Notes: a model not told the origin generated them from the letters alone. A stretch of DNA of 43,673 bases from CAYRXM01 sp964428175 (GCA_964428175.1 CAYRXM010000018.1:1-43673), one strand, 5' to 3'; numbered from the stretch's first letter, positions 8,610-17,174 are shown. Program-made: numbers and translations.

Positions 8610-9767
8610 ATGAAAAAACGCTTGTTGATTTTCGTATCGTTGATCATCGCATTGGCGCTGGTGGGGGCGTGCAAGCCAACGCCGACTCAGCAGGTGCAGG
8701 CACCCACCAAGGGCGATGTCTATGTCTATGTCGGCATGCCGCTGTCCGGCTTTCAGGCCAACGGTGGCCAGACCGTGCTGGGCGGCGTCAACCTGATGGC
8801 CGACCGGATCAATGCGAGCGGCGGCCTGCTCGGCTACAAGGTTATCGTGGTTCCCATCGATGACGAGTCGGACTCGGACGTGGCCCTGGAAATGGCCGCC
8901 CAGGTGCAGGCCGACGTGGCGGCGGGGAAAAATGTGCTTGGCGTGATCGGCCACCTGAACAGCGGGCAGACGTTGGCGGCGATGGACGTTTACAAAGACT
9001 TGCCGCTGGTGGTGATCACGCCCACGTCGAGCGAGGTGAGCATTTCGCTCAAGGGCTATACGCACTTTTTCCGGGTCAATGCCAACGACGCGGTGCAGGG
9101 CGAGGTCGATGCGCGCTTTATGGTCGAAAAGTTGGGGGCAAAGCGGGTAGCGGTGATCCACAACGATACCGAGTATGGCATCGGCCTGGCGGCCTCTTTT
9201 TCCCAGGCGTTGCAAAACCTCGGCGCGCAAGTGGTGCTGACCCTCCAGGTGGGCGAAGGCCAGGACGATTACAGCAAGGAACTGCCCCAGATTCAGAGCG
9301 CCAACCCCGACGCGATCTTTTACGCCGGATACGAGATCGAAGCGCCTTACCTGCGCTATGCCCTGGTGCAGGCCGGGGTGACTGCGCCCTTTTTGGCCTC
9401 CGATGGTGCGTTTCTGGCAGCAACGATCGACGAGGCAGAGGGCACGGCCGAGGGGATGTACGTCAGCGGTTTTGCGCCCAGCCCCAAGACGGCCGTCGAC
9501 GCAGCGTGGATCAGGGGCTATCAAGAAGTCGAATACCGCAACCCCGACACCTATTCGATCAATGGCTACAGCGCGCTGCAAGTGCTGGCCGAAGGGGTGA
9601 AAAAGGCCAACTCGTTCGACGCGCAAGCAGTCAGCACGGCGATCAAGGGGCTGTCGGTGCAGACGCCGATGGGCCAGTTGACCTTTGAGTCAAACGGTGA
9701 TGTGCGCAACGCAACCATTTACATTTTTCAGGTCAAAGACGGCGCGTTCGAGCAGGTATATCCATAA
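8610..9767 (+). CDS. LivJ/LivK-type substrate-binding lipoprotein
   Basis: 385 aa. A lipoprotein signal peptide with lipobox VGAC puts the acylated cysteine at residue 21. The mature part is a periplasmic-binding type 1 fold of the branched-chain amino-acid ABC family, with MPLSGFQANGGQ near the start and a central PVVVITP-like ligand region (LPLVVITPTSSEVS). Such proteins bind leucine-like amino acids or other small ligands. No liv permease or ATPase genes are present here, so it may sense rather than transport. The ribosome site AAAGGAG is eight bases before the ATG. It is the fifth gene of the operon. Confidence 0.85.
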   Translation: MKKRLLIFVSLIIALALVGACKPTPTQQVQAPTKGDVYVYVGMPLSGFQANGGQTVLGGVNLMADRINASGGLLGYKVIVVPIDDESDSDVALEMAAQVQADVAAGKNVLGVIGHLNSGQTLAAMDVYKDLPLVVITPTSSEVSISLKGYTHFFRVNANDAVQGEVDARFMVEKLGAKRVAVIHNDTEYGIGLAASFSQALQNLGAQVVLTLQVGEGQDDYSKELPQIQSANPDAIFYAGYEIEAPYLRYALVQAGVTAPFLASDGAFLAATIDEAEGTAEGMYVSGFAPSPKTAVDAAWIRGYQEVEYRNPDTYSINGYSALQVLAEGVKKANSFDAQAVSTAIKGLSVQTPMGQLTFESNGDVRNATIYIFQVKDGAFEQVYP

Positions 9768-9778
9768 GGCGGAGCACA

Positions 9779-9994
9779 ATGGCGCAACAATTTGAGCACT
9801 GCAAGCTGGTCGGCGCGCAGATCATCTATCTGGGCCGCGATGGCCTTCTTGAAGACAAGTACGACCGCGCGCTCGGTGAATTTCAGGCCTGGGATCGACT
9901 GGAAAAAGAGGGCTGGGAACTGGTCTCGGTGGTGATCGACGCCGAGGGGCAGCAAGCGGCTTTTTTCAAGCGCCCCGTCCAGGCCCGCACCTGA
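9779..9994 (+). CDS. Small DUF4177-like protein
   Basis: 71 aa. The end EKEGWELVSVV...AAFFKRP matches the short DUF4177 pattern (GWELV followed by a strand and FKR). No function is known for the family. GGAG lies just before ATG 9779, and the gene starts 11 nt after the LivK-like gene. The operon terminator follows 33 nt after its stop, so it is the last gene of the unit. Confidence 0.7.
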   Translation: MAQQFEHCKLVGAQIIYLGRDGLLEDKYDRALGEFQAWDRLEKEGWELVSVVIDAEGQQAAFFKRPVQART

Positions 9995-10027
9995 CCACGG
10001 AAGCGAATCTGGTCATTTTTCACCATA

Positions 10028-10078
10028 CACATCTGCATCTGTCCGATCAAACGGACGGAAAGCAGATGTGCATTTTTT
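10028..10078 (+). terminator. Intrinsic terminator ending the six-gene operon
   Basis: CACATCTGC (10028-10036) pairs perfectly with GCAGATGTG (10062-10070). A second nested stem GTCCG/CGGAC sits inside, and a run of six T follows. It is a strong, two-tier hairpin. Confidence 0.85.
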
Positions 10079-10094
10079 CATGAAAGGTGAACCT

Positions 10095-11987
10095 ATGAAA
10101 CTGTACTACGATCCCCGTTCGATCCCCCAAGACCTGGCGGCGGCCCTTTCAACCTTGAGTAAAGATTATGCGCTGTTTGCCGAAAAAACCGCCGATGCGC
10201 TCGCGCTCGAATTTTCGCCCACCGACAAGGTGGGGCAGGTCAAGGTCAAGATTTCCGACAAGCAAGCCAAAATTACGTACAATACCGTCACGCAGGCCTG
10301 TCGCGCTGTGGGGCTGCTGCTGGGCCTCGATTCAGCGCCTCAAGATGCGAGCAGCAACGGCAAGTGGAGCGAGCAGTGTCCTTTTGAAACGCTGGGCCTG
10401 ATGCTCGACTGTTCGCGCAACGCGGTGATGAACGTCGCCGAGATCAAAAAATGGCTGCGACGGATGGCGCTCAGTGGCTACAACATGTTGATGCTCTATA
10501 CCGAAGACACCTATCAACTGCCTGCTGAGCCGATGTTTGGCTATGGGCGCGGTGCGTACTCGTTGCAAGAGATTCAAGAGATTGACCAGTACGCGGCTCG
10601 CCTGGGCATCGAGGTGATTCCTTGCATCCAAACACTGGGCCACCTGGAGCAAATTCTCAAGTGGGGACACGCCTATTGGCCAGTGCGCGATACCGACAGC
10701 GTGCTGCTGGTCGGCGCCGAGCCGACCTATGAACTGATCGCCAAGATGCTCAAATTCTGGTCGGAGGCGGTGCGCAGCCGGCGCATTCACATCGGCATGG
10801 ACGAGACGCATGACCTCGGTCGCGGGCGCTATATGGACCTGTTCGGCTACAGGCGCGGCTTTGACATTTTCAACAAGCATCTGGGCAAGGTGGTCGATCT
10901 GTGCCAAGCCGAAGGCCTGGAGCCGATGATCTGGTCGGATATGTATTTCCGTATGGGCAGCCAGGGCGGCGGTTACTATGATATGGAAAGCCAGGTGCCC
11001 GCCGATGTCGCTGCGGCAATCCCGCCCGACGTGCAGCTTGTGTACTGGGACTATTATCATACTGACCAGGCGTTTTATCACGAGTGGATCAAGCGTCACC
11101 GCGAGATGGGCTTTGAACCGATCATGGGGTCCGGCGTCTGGTCGTGGGGGCGGTTCGTCTACTCGCGTGTCTACACCGAGCAGACGGCGCAGCCCTGCGT
11201 GCGCGCGTGCCTCAAGGAAGGGCTGAAACACGTTTTCTTTACCATGTGGAAGGATGATGGCGCCGAGGTCGATTATGACTCGGCCTGGCCGGGCGTCCTT
11301 TACGCCGCCGATCTGTCCTACAATGACGGTGAACTGTCGGGCCGGCTGGCGGCGCGATTTGAGGGCGTGTGCAAGGCCAACCTGGAGGCCAACCTGGCCA
11401 TTGCCAAAATAGACGCCTCCGAACACTATGGCGACGAGGTCAACACGCGCATGCTGTTGTGGGACGATCCGCTGCTGGGGCTGTACCGGCGTTCGCTGCT
11501 GGCGCGCGATGGGTGGAAGGATTTCGATCCGGCGGCCTATTACGCCAATCTGGCGCGCGAGCTGGCGATGTACAAGCCGCGCGATGGCGGTGGGGCCGGC
11601 GATCTCGACTTTGCCGCCCAGTTGGCCGAGACGTTGTCGCTCAAGGCCGCTGTCTATGATCAGCTTGTACGGGCCTATGCCAACGGCGACAAGCAGGCTC
11701 TCGCCGATCTGAGCGACCGCGCCATTCCGACCCTGATCGCGGCGGTGAAAACGTTGTGGGAGCTGCACCGCCGGGTGTGGATGGCTCAAAACAAGGCTTT
11801 TGGTTTCGAGGTGCAGTGTGTGCGCTATGGCGGGCTGCTGCTGCGGCTGGAAGAGGCCGCGATGCGTGTGCGACAGTACCTCACCGGCGGAATTGAGCGG
11901 ATCGAAGAACTGGATATTCCGCTCGCCCCGCTGCACGGTTATTTCGGGCGCTATCGCTCAGTGGCGACGGCGTCGTCGATCTTGTAA
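10095..11987 (+). CDS. Glycoside hydrolase family 20, beta-N-acetylhexosaminidase-like
   Basis: 630 aa. An N-terminal GH20b-like alpha/beta domain (about 1-95) precedes a (beta/alpha)8 barrel. The GH20 catalytic pair is seen in HIGMDETH (D236, E237), where GH20 enzymes have H-x-G-x-D-E. Family members release terminal N-acetylhexosamine by substrate-assisted catalysis. The C-terminal 200 residues are helical and of unknown role. No signal peptide is present, so it is probably cytoplasmic and acts on imported or recycled amino sugars such as peptidoglycan or chitin fragments. The start ATG 10095 follows AAAGGTGA. The gene stands alone between two terminators. Confidence 0.85.
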   Translation: MKLYYDPRSIPQDLAAALSTLSKDYALFAEKTADALALEFSPTDKVGQVKVKISDKQAKITYNTVTQACRAVGLLLGLDSAPQDASSNGKWSEQCPFETLGLMLDCSRNAVMNVAEIKKWLRRMALSGYNMLMLYTEDTYQLPAEPMFGYGRGAYSLQEIQEIDQYAARLGIEVIPCIQTLGHLEQILKWGHAYWPVRDTDSVLLVGAEPTYELIAKMLKFWSEAVRSRRIHIGMDETHDLGRGRYMDLFGYRRGFDIFNKHLGKVVDLCQAEGLEPMIWSDMYFRMGSQGGGYYDMESQVPADVAAAIPPDVQLVYWDYYHTDQAFYHEWIKRHREMGFEPIMGSGVWSWGRFVYSRVYTEQTAQPCVRACLKEGLKHVFFTMWKDDGAEVDYDSAWPGVLYAADLSYNDGELSGRLAARFEGVCKANLEANLAIAKIDASEHYGDEVNTRMLLWDDPLLGLYRRSLLARDGWKDFDPAAYYANLARELAMYKPRDGGGAGDLDFAAQLAETLSLKAAVYDQLVRAYANGDKQALADLSDRAIPTLIAAVKTLWELHRRVWMAQNKAFGFEVQCVRYGGLLLRLEEAAMRVRQYLTGGIERIEELDIPLAPLHGYFGRYRSVATASSIL

Positions 11988-12007
11988 TCGGATTTGTTAA
12001 CTCCAAG

Positions 12008-12050
12008 ACCAACCTCGGAGGGCTGTCTGGCTTCCGAGGTTGGTTTGTTT
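12008..12050 (+). terminator. Intrinsic terminator after the GH20 gene
   Basis: A perfect 12-bp stem, ACCAACCTCGGA (12008-12019) with TCCGAGGTTGGT (12033-12044), is followed by TTGTTT. Confidence 0.8.
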
Positions 12051-12066
12051 GCCGTGAGGTGTGCTT

Positions 12067-13029
12067 GTGCTGTTACCGGTCATCGAAACCTGGCCGCAGT
12101 GGGGGGCAATGTTTACCGATGTGGTCCAGTGGACGCCCGCCGTGCGCGAGATCAGCCGCCGCGAAGGGATCGTCGTCGCACACATCGAGGCCGGCTACCC
12201 CGGCACCAACGCCGTTTTCGTGCTCGACCGGCGCTGGGTGGTCAAAATCTATGCCCCCTTTTGCCACGCCGATTTCGAACTCGAACGCACGCTGTACCCG
12301 CTGTTGAGCGCGGCGACCCGCATCCCGTCACCGCGCTTGTTGGCCGAAGGCGTGCTCGACGACGCGCTGCGCTGGCCGTACATCGTGATGGATTTCAAGC
12401 CGGGCCAGCCGATCCGCGAGGTGCGCGCGCAGATTCCCACCCCAAACCGGATCGAGATCGCCACGACGTTGGGTGCGATGACGGGCGAGCTGCACGCCAT
12501 TCCGCTGGCTCGGGTGGCAGAGGTGCAAAATCTGCGCGGCGATTGGCCCAACTGGCGGCAGCAGCGATGGGTCGCGTGCCTGGCTGAGTTGGAGGCTCAA
12601 GCCGGGCTGCCAACACCGGTTCTGGACGAGATCGCTGCTTTTTTGGCAGCCAATACCGGCGATGAATCCGCGCCGTCCTTGCTTGTCAATGGCGATTTGA
12701 CCGAGGATCACGTGCTGTTGGATGAGAGAGACGGCTGGTGGTATATTTCCGGTCTGCTCGATTTTGCCGATGCGCTGGTTGCGCCGCGCGCTTACGAATG
12801 GATCGCATTGTGGTTTGGGGCGCTGGATCGGCAGCCCGACGAATTGGCGGCCTTTATGAGTAGCTATGATCCGGCGATTGCACTGGACGATGATTTTTTC
12901 CAAGAGGCGCTGCTGTTCACTTTTTTGCACCAGTTTGGGGCCGGGATGGTGGCCAGCACGTTGGAGAAATGGGGGCATTCGCCGCCAGAATCTCTGGCCG
13001 AGTTGCAGCGAATTTTGTGGCCCAGGTAA
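12067..13029 (+). CDS. Aminoglycoside phosphotransferase-like (APH family) protein
   Basis: 320 aa. The kinase-like fold is shown by WVVKIYAP (ATP lysine), a catalytic-loop-like LVNGDLTEDHVLL and a metal-loop-like GLLDFADALVAP. The usual HGDLHxxN loop is altered to NGDLTEDH, so activity or substrate may differ. Families of this kind phosphorylate small molecules such as amino sugars or choline; antibiotic resistance should not be assumed. GTG 12067 is chosen because GAGG lies seven bases before it; GTG 12061 is too close to that site. The gene ends at the shared palindrome at 13028-13058. Confidence 0.75.
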   Translation: MLLPVIETWPQWGAMFTDVVQWTPAVREISRREGIVVAHIEAGYPGTNAVFVLDRRWVVKIYAPFCHADFELERTLYPLLSAATRIPSPRLLAEGVLDDALRWPYIVMDFKPGQPIREVRAQIPTPNRIEIATTLGAMTGELHAIPLARVAEVQNLRGDWPNWRQQRWVACLAELEAQAGLPTPVLDEIAAFLAANTGDESAPSLLVNGDLTEDHVLLDERDGWWYISGLLDFADALVAPRAYEWIALWFGALDRQPDELAAFMSSYDPAIALDDDFFQEALLFTFLHQFGAGMVASTLEKWGHSPPESLAELQRILWPR

Positions 13030-13058
13030 AAAGCCCGCGCTCTCGAGAGCGCGGGCTT
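13028..13058 (-). terminator. Palindromic terminator between convergent genes
   Basis: A 28-nt perfect palindrome (13031-13058, centre CTCGAG) is followed on the minus strand by TTTTT. It ends the transpeptidase transcript and may also stop the convergent kinase transcript, whose stop codon overlaps it. Confidence 0.75.
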
Positions 13059-13063
13059 GATAT

Positions 13064-14080
13064 TTAATAGTGCGTCACCACCTTGGTGCCGACCGGCGCC
13101 CAGTTGAACAGCCACTGGGCGTCTTCGGTGGCCATGTTCACACAGCCGTGGCTCATCGGCGTGCCGAAATTGCTGTGCCAATAGGTGCCGTGGATGCCAT
13201 AGCCGCGATAAAAATACATCACATAAGGCACGTTGGGCAGGTAATAGCCGGGGCCGCTCATCGGCGCCGAGGTGTATTTGACATAGATGCTGTACGTGCC
13301 GGCCACGGTGGGCGTCCACTGGGTGCCGGTGGACACGCGCGCGGTGAATATGGCGGTCTGGCCTTCGTAGGCGGTGAGGGTTTGCGTGGAGAGGTTGACG
13401 CCGATCCATTTGCCGCTGCTGCCGGACTGAGACGCCGGATTCGACGGCGTTGGTGCCGCTGGGGTGGTTGACGCGCCGGAAATGGTCAGCTTTTGCCCAA
13501 CATAGACCCACGAGTTCCAGGTCAGGCCGTTTCTGGCGGCCAGTTGGCTGGTCGAGATACCGTATCGCCGCGCGATGCCGATCAACGTGTCACCGCGGCG
13601 AACGATGTATGTGCCGCTCGGAGTCGCCGGCGCAGTCAAAGTGGGCTGAGCCGGCGGCGGGCTTGCAGTCACAGCGCCAGGGATGGTTAATCGCTGCCCG
13701 GTGTACACCCAGGCGTTGACGCGCATCCCGTTTGCGGCGGCCAACTGGCTCACGCTGACCCTATGTCGCGCGGCGATGCCGGTCAATGTATCGCCCCAAC
13801 GGACAATGTACGAGCTGCCGCTGGTCGATGAGGCGGCGGGGGCCGGTGATGCCGCAGCGCCGGGGATGGTTAATCGCTGCCCGGTGTAGACCCACGAATT
13901 TACTCGCAGTCCGTTGGCAATAGCCAGTTGGCTGATGCTAATCCCGTAGCGCGCGGCGATGCCGGTCAGTGTGTCGCCGGCGCGAACCGTATAAATGCCT
14001 CCCTGGGCATAGCTGGGGGCAGCAGCCAGCGAGGCCAGGATCAGAAATACAAACCCCAAAGAAATGAGCAGTTTGCGCAT
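13064..14080 (-). CDS. LysM-repeat L,D-transpeptidase (YkuD)
   Basis: 338 aa. A signal peptide (1-25, ending PSYA) is followed by three LysM peptidoglycan-binding repeats (each begins Y-VR-GDTL-GIA) joined by Ala/Pro/Ser/Thr linkers. The C-terminal YkuD domain carries the catalytic motif HGTYWHSNFGTPMSHGCVNM, with the nucleophilic Cys in SHGC. The enzyme forms 3-3 peptidoglycan cross-links or attaches proteins to the wall. ATG 14080 has GGAGG six bases upstream. It has its own promoter at 14112-14140. The repeats are also near-identical at DNA level (about 13675-13710 and 13860-13895). Confidence 0.92.
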   Translation of the reverse strand: MRKLLISLGFVFLILASLAAAPSYAQGGIYTVRAGDTLTGIAARYGISISQLAIANGLRVNSWVYTGQRLTIPGAAASPAPAASSTSGSSYIVRWGDTLTGIAARHRVSVSQLAAANGMRVNAWVYTGQRLTIPGAVTASPPPAQPTLTAPATPSGTYIVRRGDTLIGIARRYGISTSQLAARNGLTWNSWVYVGQKLTISGASTTPAAPTPSNPASQSGSSGKWIGVNLSTQTLTAYEGQTAIFTARVSTGTQWTPTVAGTYSIYVKYTSAPMSGPGYYLPNVPYVMYFYRGYGIHGTYWHSNFGTPMSHGCVNMATEDAQWLFNWAPVGTKVVTHY

Positions 14081-14111
14081 ATCGAACCTCCGGCAATTGA
14101 ATTTTATTTTC

Positions 14112-14140
14112 AGTGTACCCGAATTGAGACTGCGTTTCAA
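14112..14140 (-). promoter_or_regulatory. Promoter of the LysM transpeptidase
   Basis: Minus strand TTGAAA (14135-14140), 17-bp spacer, TACACT (14112-14117), about 30 nt upstream of the start codon. Confidence 0.6.
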
Positions 14141-14196
14141 GAGGCAATCGCGTTACAGGTGGGTGAATGGGGACGTGCGTCCGGTGGGGTCGGGGC

Positions 14197-14230
14197 AAAA
14201 AAAGCCGGTCAGTCGAAACGGCTTACCGGC
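14197..14230 (-). terminator. Intrinsic terminator after the 93-aa gene
   Basis: On the minus strand GCCGGT pairs with ACCGGC (plus-strand positions 14225-14230 and 14204-14209), followed by seven T. It begins three bases after the stop codon at 14233. Confidence 0.75.
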
Positions 14231-14232
14231 GA

Positions 14233-14514
14233 TCAAAACGAGGCGGGCGTATTTCGCATCGTCCACTGCCGATCGACCTCCAGTGCGGCGGTCATCCAGC
14301 GCGCCGATTTTTGGGCCATATCTGCCTCGACTTGCTCGATACGGTCGATATTGCCCGTTTCGATGGCCGCCAGCAAATAGTCAACGTCGCATTGTTCGAT
14401 GCCTGGATACTTGACCACCAGCATATTGATGAGTATTTGCTCCAGTTCGCCGATCAGCAAACGGTCGAGATCAGGCAAGTTTTGTTCCGGGCAAGATGCT
14501 TGTTCCAGGTTCAC
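14233..14514 (-). CDS. Small acidic helical protein, unknown function
   Basis: 93 aa, rich in Glu, Asp, Leu and Ile, with no signal peptide, membrane segment or cysteine motif that I recognise. GTG 14514 is chosen because GGAGG (14523-14527) lies eight bases before it; a TTG at 14565 would coincide with the predicted transcription start. The gene has a complete unit of its own: promoter at 14572-14599, short leader, coding region and terminator. That supports a real gene despite its small size. Confidence 0.6.
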   Translation of the reverse strand: MNLEQASCPEQNLPDLDRLLIGELEQILINMLVVKYPGIEQCDVDYLLAAIETGNIDRIEQVEADMAQKSARWMTAALEVDRQWTMRNTPASF

Positions 14515-14571
14515 GGCCTTTTCCTCCAACGCTTTGAGGCGTGACAGGATAAGAACGATTATCAAGCTACC

Positions 14572-14599
14572 ATTATACCATAAAATGCGCTCTGCTCAA
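14572..14599 (-). promoter_or_regulatory. Promoter of the 93-aa gene
   Basis: Minus strand TTGAGC (14594-14599), 16-bp spacer, perfect TATAAT (14572-14577). Transcription would start near 14565. Confidence 0.65.
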
Positions 14600-14669
14600 G
14601 TTTCGCCCTGTCCGTTTTTAGTAAGCATTCGGGTGGGTTGTCCAAACGTCGGTTGAGTAGCGGCAAATT

Positions 14670-15941
14670 TTATTCTCCTCCTTCGGCAAGCTGGATTTGC
14701 GCTTCGGGCTGCGGCGTGCGCGGCGGCACGCGCATCCAAAAGGTCGCTGCCAGGGCGATCAGGACGATGACGACGCCGGACAGGAACGTGGTCTGCGGGC
14801 CGATGGCCTGCCACAACAGCCCGCCGGTGACGGGCACCACCACCGCGGCGATGTGATTGATCGCCTGCCCAAGCGACACGTTGGGCGTGATCTCGTCGGG
14901 GCTGATGGCAATCTTTTGAAAATAGGACTCGATGGCCAGATTAAAGCCCAGCGAGATGCGGTCGACGACAAACAGCACCAGCAAGATCAGCAGCGCCGGG
15001 GTCAGTGTCAGCGCGGGCATTAACTTCCAACTGCCCAGGTTCAGCGCGGCGATCTGGTATTCGGGCGTTTGCAGTGCGCCAACGAGTGGAATAAAGGTAT
15101 AAACGAGGAAAATGACGATGGTCAGGATATAGTCGAGAATCAGGATGTTCTTTTCGCCGAAACGGGCAACGATGCTGCCGAAAGCCTGGTGGGTGTAAGT
15201 GGCGAGCAGGTTGTTGAGCAAAAAGAGGGCGGTGATCACCTGCGGGCTGACGCTGTAGGTGCTGACCAGCATAAAGATGGCAAAGGTCGACGAGATGTGG
15301 CGGCGGCTGCCCATCAGGAATTGCAGCGCGTAATAGAGCCAGTAATGCCGGCGCAGCTTGACGCGCCGCCGCTGGCGCTCGGCCTGCATGGGCTGCTTTT
15401 GAAAGGGCAGCAAGATCAGCCCGCCGACGACCACGCTGATGCCGAGACCCAAAAAGAGCGCGCGATAGCCCCAGGTGCCCAGCGTGGCGAAAATGATCAG
15501 CGTGCTGATCAGCGAGGCCACCGCGCCCAGACTGTTCATGCGTCCCAGCGCCTTGGGGCCGTCCTGGGTCCTGACCATCATCAACAGGGCGGAGGCGTTG
15601 CTGGAATAGAAAAAGTGAAAGCCAAAACTCATCAGCAGCGTGATCAGGGTGAGGTCCCAAAAGCGGCGGGTAAAAGCGGTCAGCAAGACGCCAACGCCCA
15701 TCACCAGCATCGAAATGCCCGAGATGCGCATTTCGGCCAGGAACAGGGCCAACACACCGACCAGGAAGCCCAGCAGGCCGGGAATTTCGCGGATCGACTG
15801 GATCGCACCCATCTGGTCGGCGCGGATGCCGATCTCTTCGACGGCAAAGTTGTTAAAGATCGGCTCCCACAGGCCAAAGCCCAGGGTCATGATAAAGTTG
15901 GTGATGAAAATGACCAGGATTGCAGTACGAATTTGGCGCAT
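14670..15941 (-). CDS. Major facilitator superfamily (MFS) transporter
   Basis: 423 aa with about 12 hydrophobic helices spread over the length. The first helix (TAILVIFITNFIMTLGFGLW), a central polar loop rich in Arg/Gln (about 195-215) and paired six-helix halves fit the MFS plan. The substrate cannot be inferred. GGAG lies six bases before ATG 15941. It runs in the same direction as the alcohol dehydrogenase 77 nt upstream and may share its transcript. Confidence 0.82.
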   Translation of the reverse strand: MRQIRTAILVIFITNFIMTLGFGLWEPIFNNFAVEEIGIRADQMGAIQSIREIPGLLGFLVGVLALFLAEMRISGISMLVMGVGVLLTAFTRRFWDLTLITLLMSFGFHFFYSSNASALLMMVRTQDGPKALGRMNSLGAVASLISTLIIFATLGTWGYRALFLGLGISVVVGGLILLPFQKQPMQAERQRRRVKLRRHYWLYYALQFLMGSRRHISSTFAIFMLVSTYSVSPQVITALFLLNNLLATYTHQAFGSIVARFGEKNILILDYILTIVIFLVYTFIPLVGALQTPEYQIAALNLGSWKLMPALTLTPALLILLVLFVVDRISLGFNLAIESYFQKIAISPDEITPNVSLGQAINHIAAVVVPVTGGLLWQAIGPQTTFLSGVVIVLIALAATFWMRVPPRTPQPEAQIQLAEGGE

Positions 15942-16018
15942 TCAGTTCTCCGGGTGAGATATGAATAGCAAACTGATAAAAACATCAATATCCGTGTCAA
16001 TCAGTGTCCGACATGGCC

Positions 16019-17047
16019 TCAAGGCACGATCACCGTCCGCGCCTCGCCGCGGAATTCGTCCAGCGCGTCGAGCACGGCATTGATCGCTTCTGCGTCGAGC
16101 GGAGCGGCCTGGGTGACGACGTGCTCCAGGTTCAGCCAGCCCCGGCGCGCCCATTCGAGAATGGTCGGCAGTTCGCTGATCAGGTGGTCGGACGCGCCGA
16201 CGATTTCGGCCTCTTTGCCCAGCAGCTCGGTATAAACCTCGATTTCCAGCGGTTGGCGGCCAATACCCACCATCACCGCACGGCCCTGGATGCTCAAACA
16301 CTGCACGGCCTGTTTCATCGTCTGCGCCAGGCCGATCAGTTCCAGCGCCACGTCGACGCCCTGGCCACCGGTGAGGCGCAGAATCTGTGCTGCCGCGTCG
16401 CCCTGGGCGGCATCGACCGGGATCGCGCCGTAGCGGGTGGCCGTCGACAGCTTGTCACGGTTGATATCGACGGCATGGATGTCGAGCGCGCCCATCGCCT
16501 TGGCCAACTGGATTGCCGACATGCCCAGCCCGCCCACACCGAACACAGCGACGCGCTCGCCGGCCTGCAAGCGGCCCTTTTTGAGGGCGTGATACGAGGT
16601 GGCCGTGGAGCACATCATGGCCGCGCCGTGCTCGAAACTCACTTCGGCGGGCAGCGGCACCAGGCTGCGCGCTGGCACGAGGATGTATTCGGCATAGCCG
16701 CCGTGGCGATGCTTGCCGATCATCTCGCCGGCAACGCAAAACTGCTCCTGACCGCGCGCGCAGTGCGGGCACACGCCGCACGTCGCCATATAGTGGACGC
16801 ACACCCGGTCGCCGGGCCGGAATGTGCTCACCCGCTCGCCGACCTGCTCGACCACGCCGGCGACTTCGTGGCCGAGGGTGAGTGGGGTGAATGCCACCGG
16901 CGACGTGCCGGCGCGATAGTGCGCGTCGGAATGGCAGATGCCGGCCGCCCGCACGCGCACCAGCGCGTCGGCGGGGCCGGGTTGGGGGGTGGGCGTCTCG
17001 CGCCCTTGTAGTGGCTTGCCGATCTCGATCAGTTGTACGGTTTGCAT
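16019..17047 (-). CDS. Zinc-dependent alcohol dehydrogenase (MDR family)
   Basis: 342 aa. The catalytic zinc ligands are C38 and H60-E61 (GHE), and the structural zinc is held by C90, C93, C96 and C104. A Rossmann motif VFGVGGLGMSAIQ follows for NAD(P). Family members oxidise alcohols or polyols or reduce aldehydes; the exact substrate is not visible. ATG 17047 has AGGAGG upstream. It precedes the MFS permease on the same strand. Confidence 0.88.
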   Translation of the reverse strand: MQTVQLIEIGKPLQGRETPTPQPGPADALVRVRAAGICHSDAHYRAGTSPVAFTPLTLGHEVAGVVEQVGERVSTFRPGDRVCVHYMATCGVCPHCARGQEQFCVAGEMIGKHRHGGYAEYILVPARSLVPLPAEVSFEHGAAMMCSTATSYHALKKGRLQAGERVAVFGVGGLGMSAIQLAKAMGALDIHAVDINRDKLSTATRYGAIPVDAAQGDAAAQILRLTGGQGVDVALELIGLAQTMKQAVQCLSIQGRAVMVGIGRQPLEIEVYTELLGKEAEIVGASDHLISELPTILEWARRGWLNLEHVVTQAAPLDAEAINAVLDALDEFRGEARTVIVP

Positions 17048-17087
17048 AGACGTGCCTCCTTGTGCGTTGTGGAAATCTTGGGTAGGA

Positions 17088-17122
17088 GAGAAACCAGGTT
17101 TTTGTCAAAAACCTGGTTTCTC
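17088..17122. repeat. Perfect 16-bp palindromic repeat
   Basis: GAGAAACCAGGTTTTT (17088-17103), three-base spacer GTC, and its exact complement (17107-17122). It lies upstream of the alcohol dehydrogenase. The core resembles dispersed AGAAACC-type palindromes of other genomes; within this window it occurs once. Confidence 0.6.
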
Positions 17123-17174
17123 CCCAACTTGTCGCCAAGATACCGTTGTGGCTCGTATGTTAGCATAATTTGAG

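Noticed and set aside
10332..11936. Long open frame antisense to the GH20 gene
   Set aside because: Shadow frame without ribosome site or recognisable domain; the plus-strand GH20 motifs are unambiguous.
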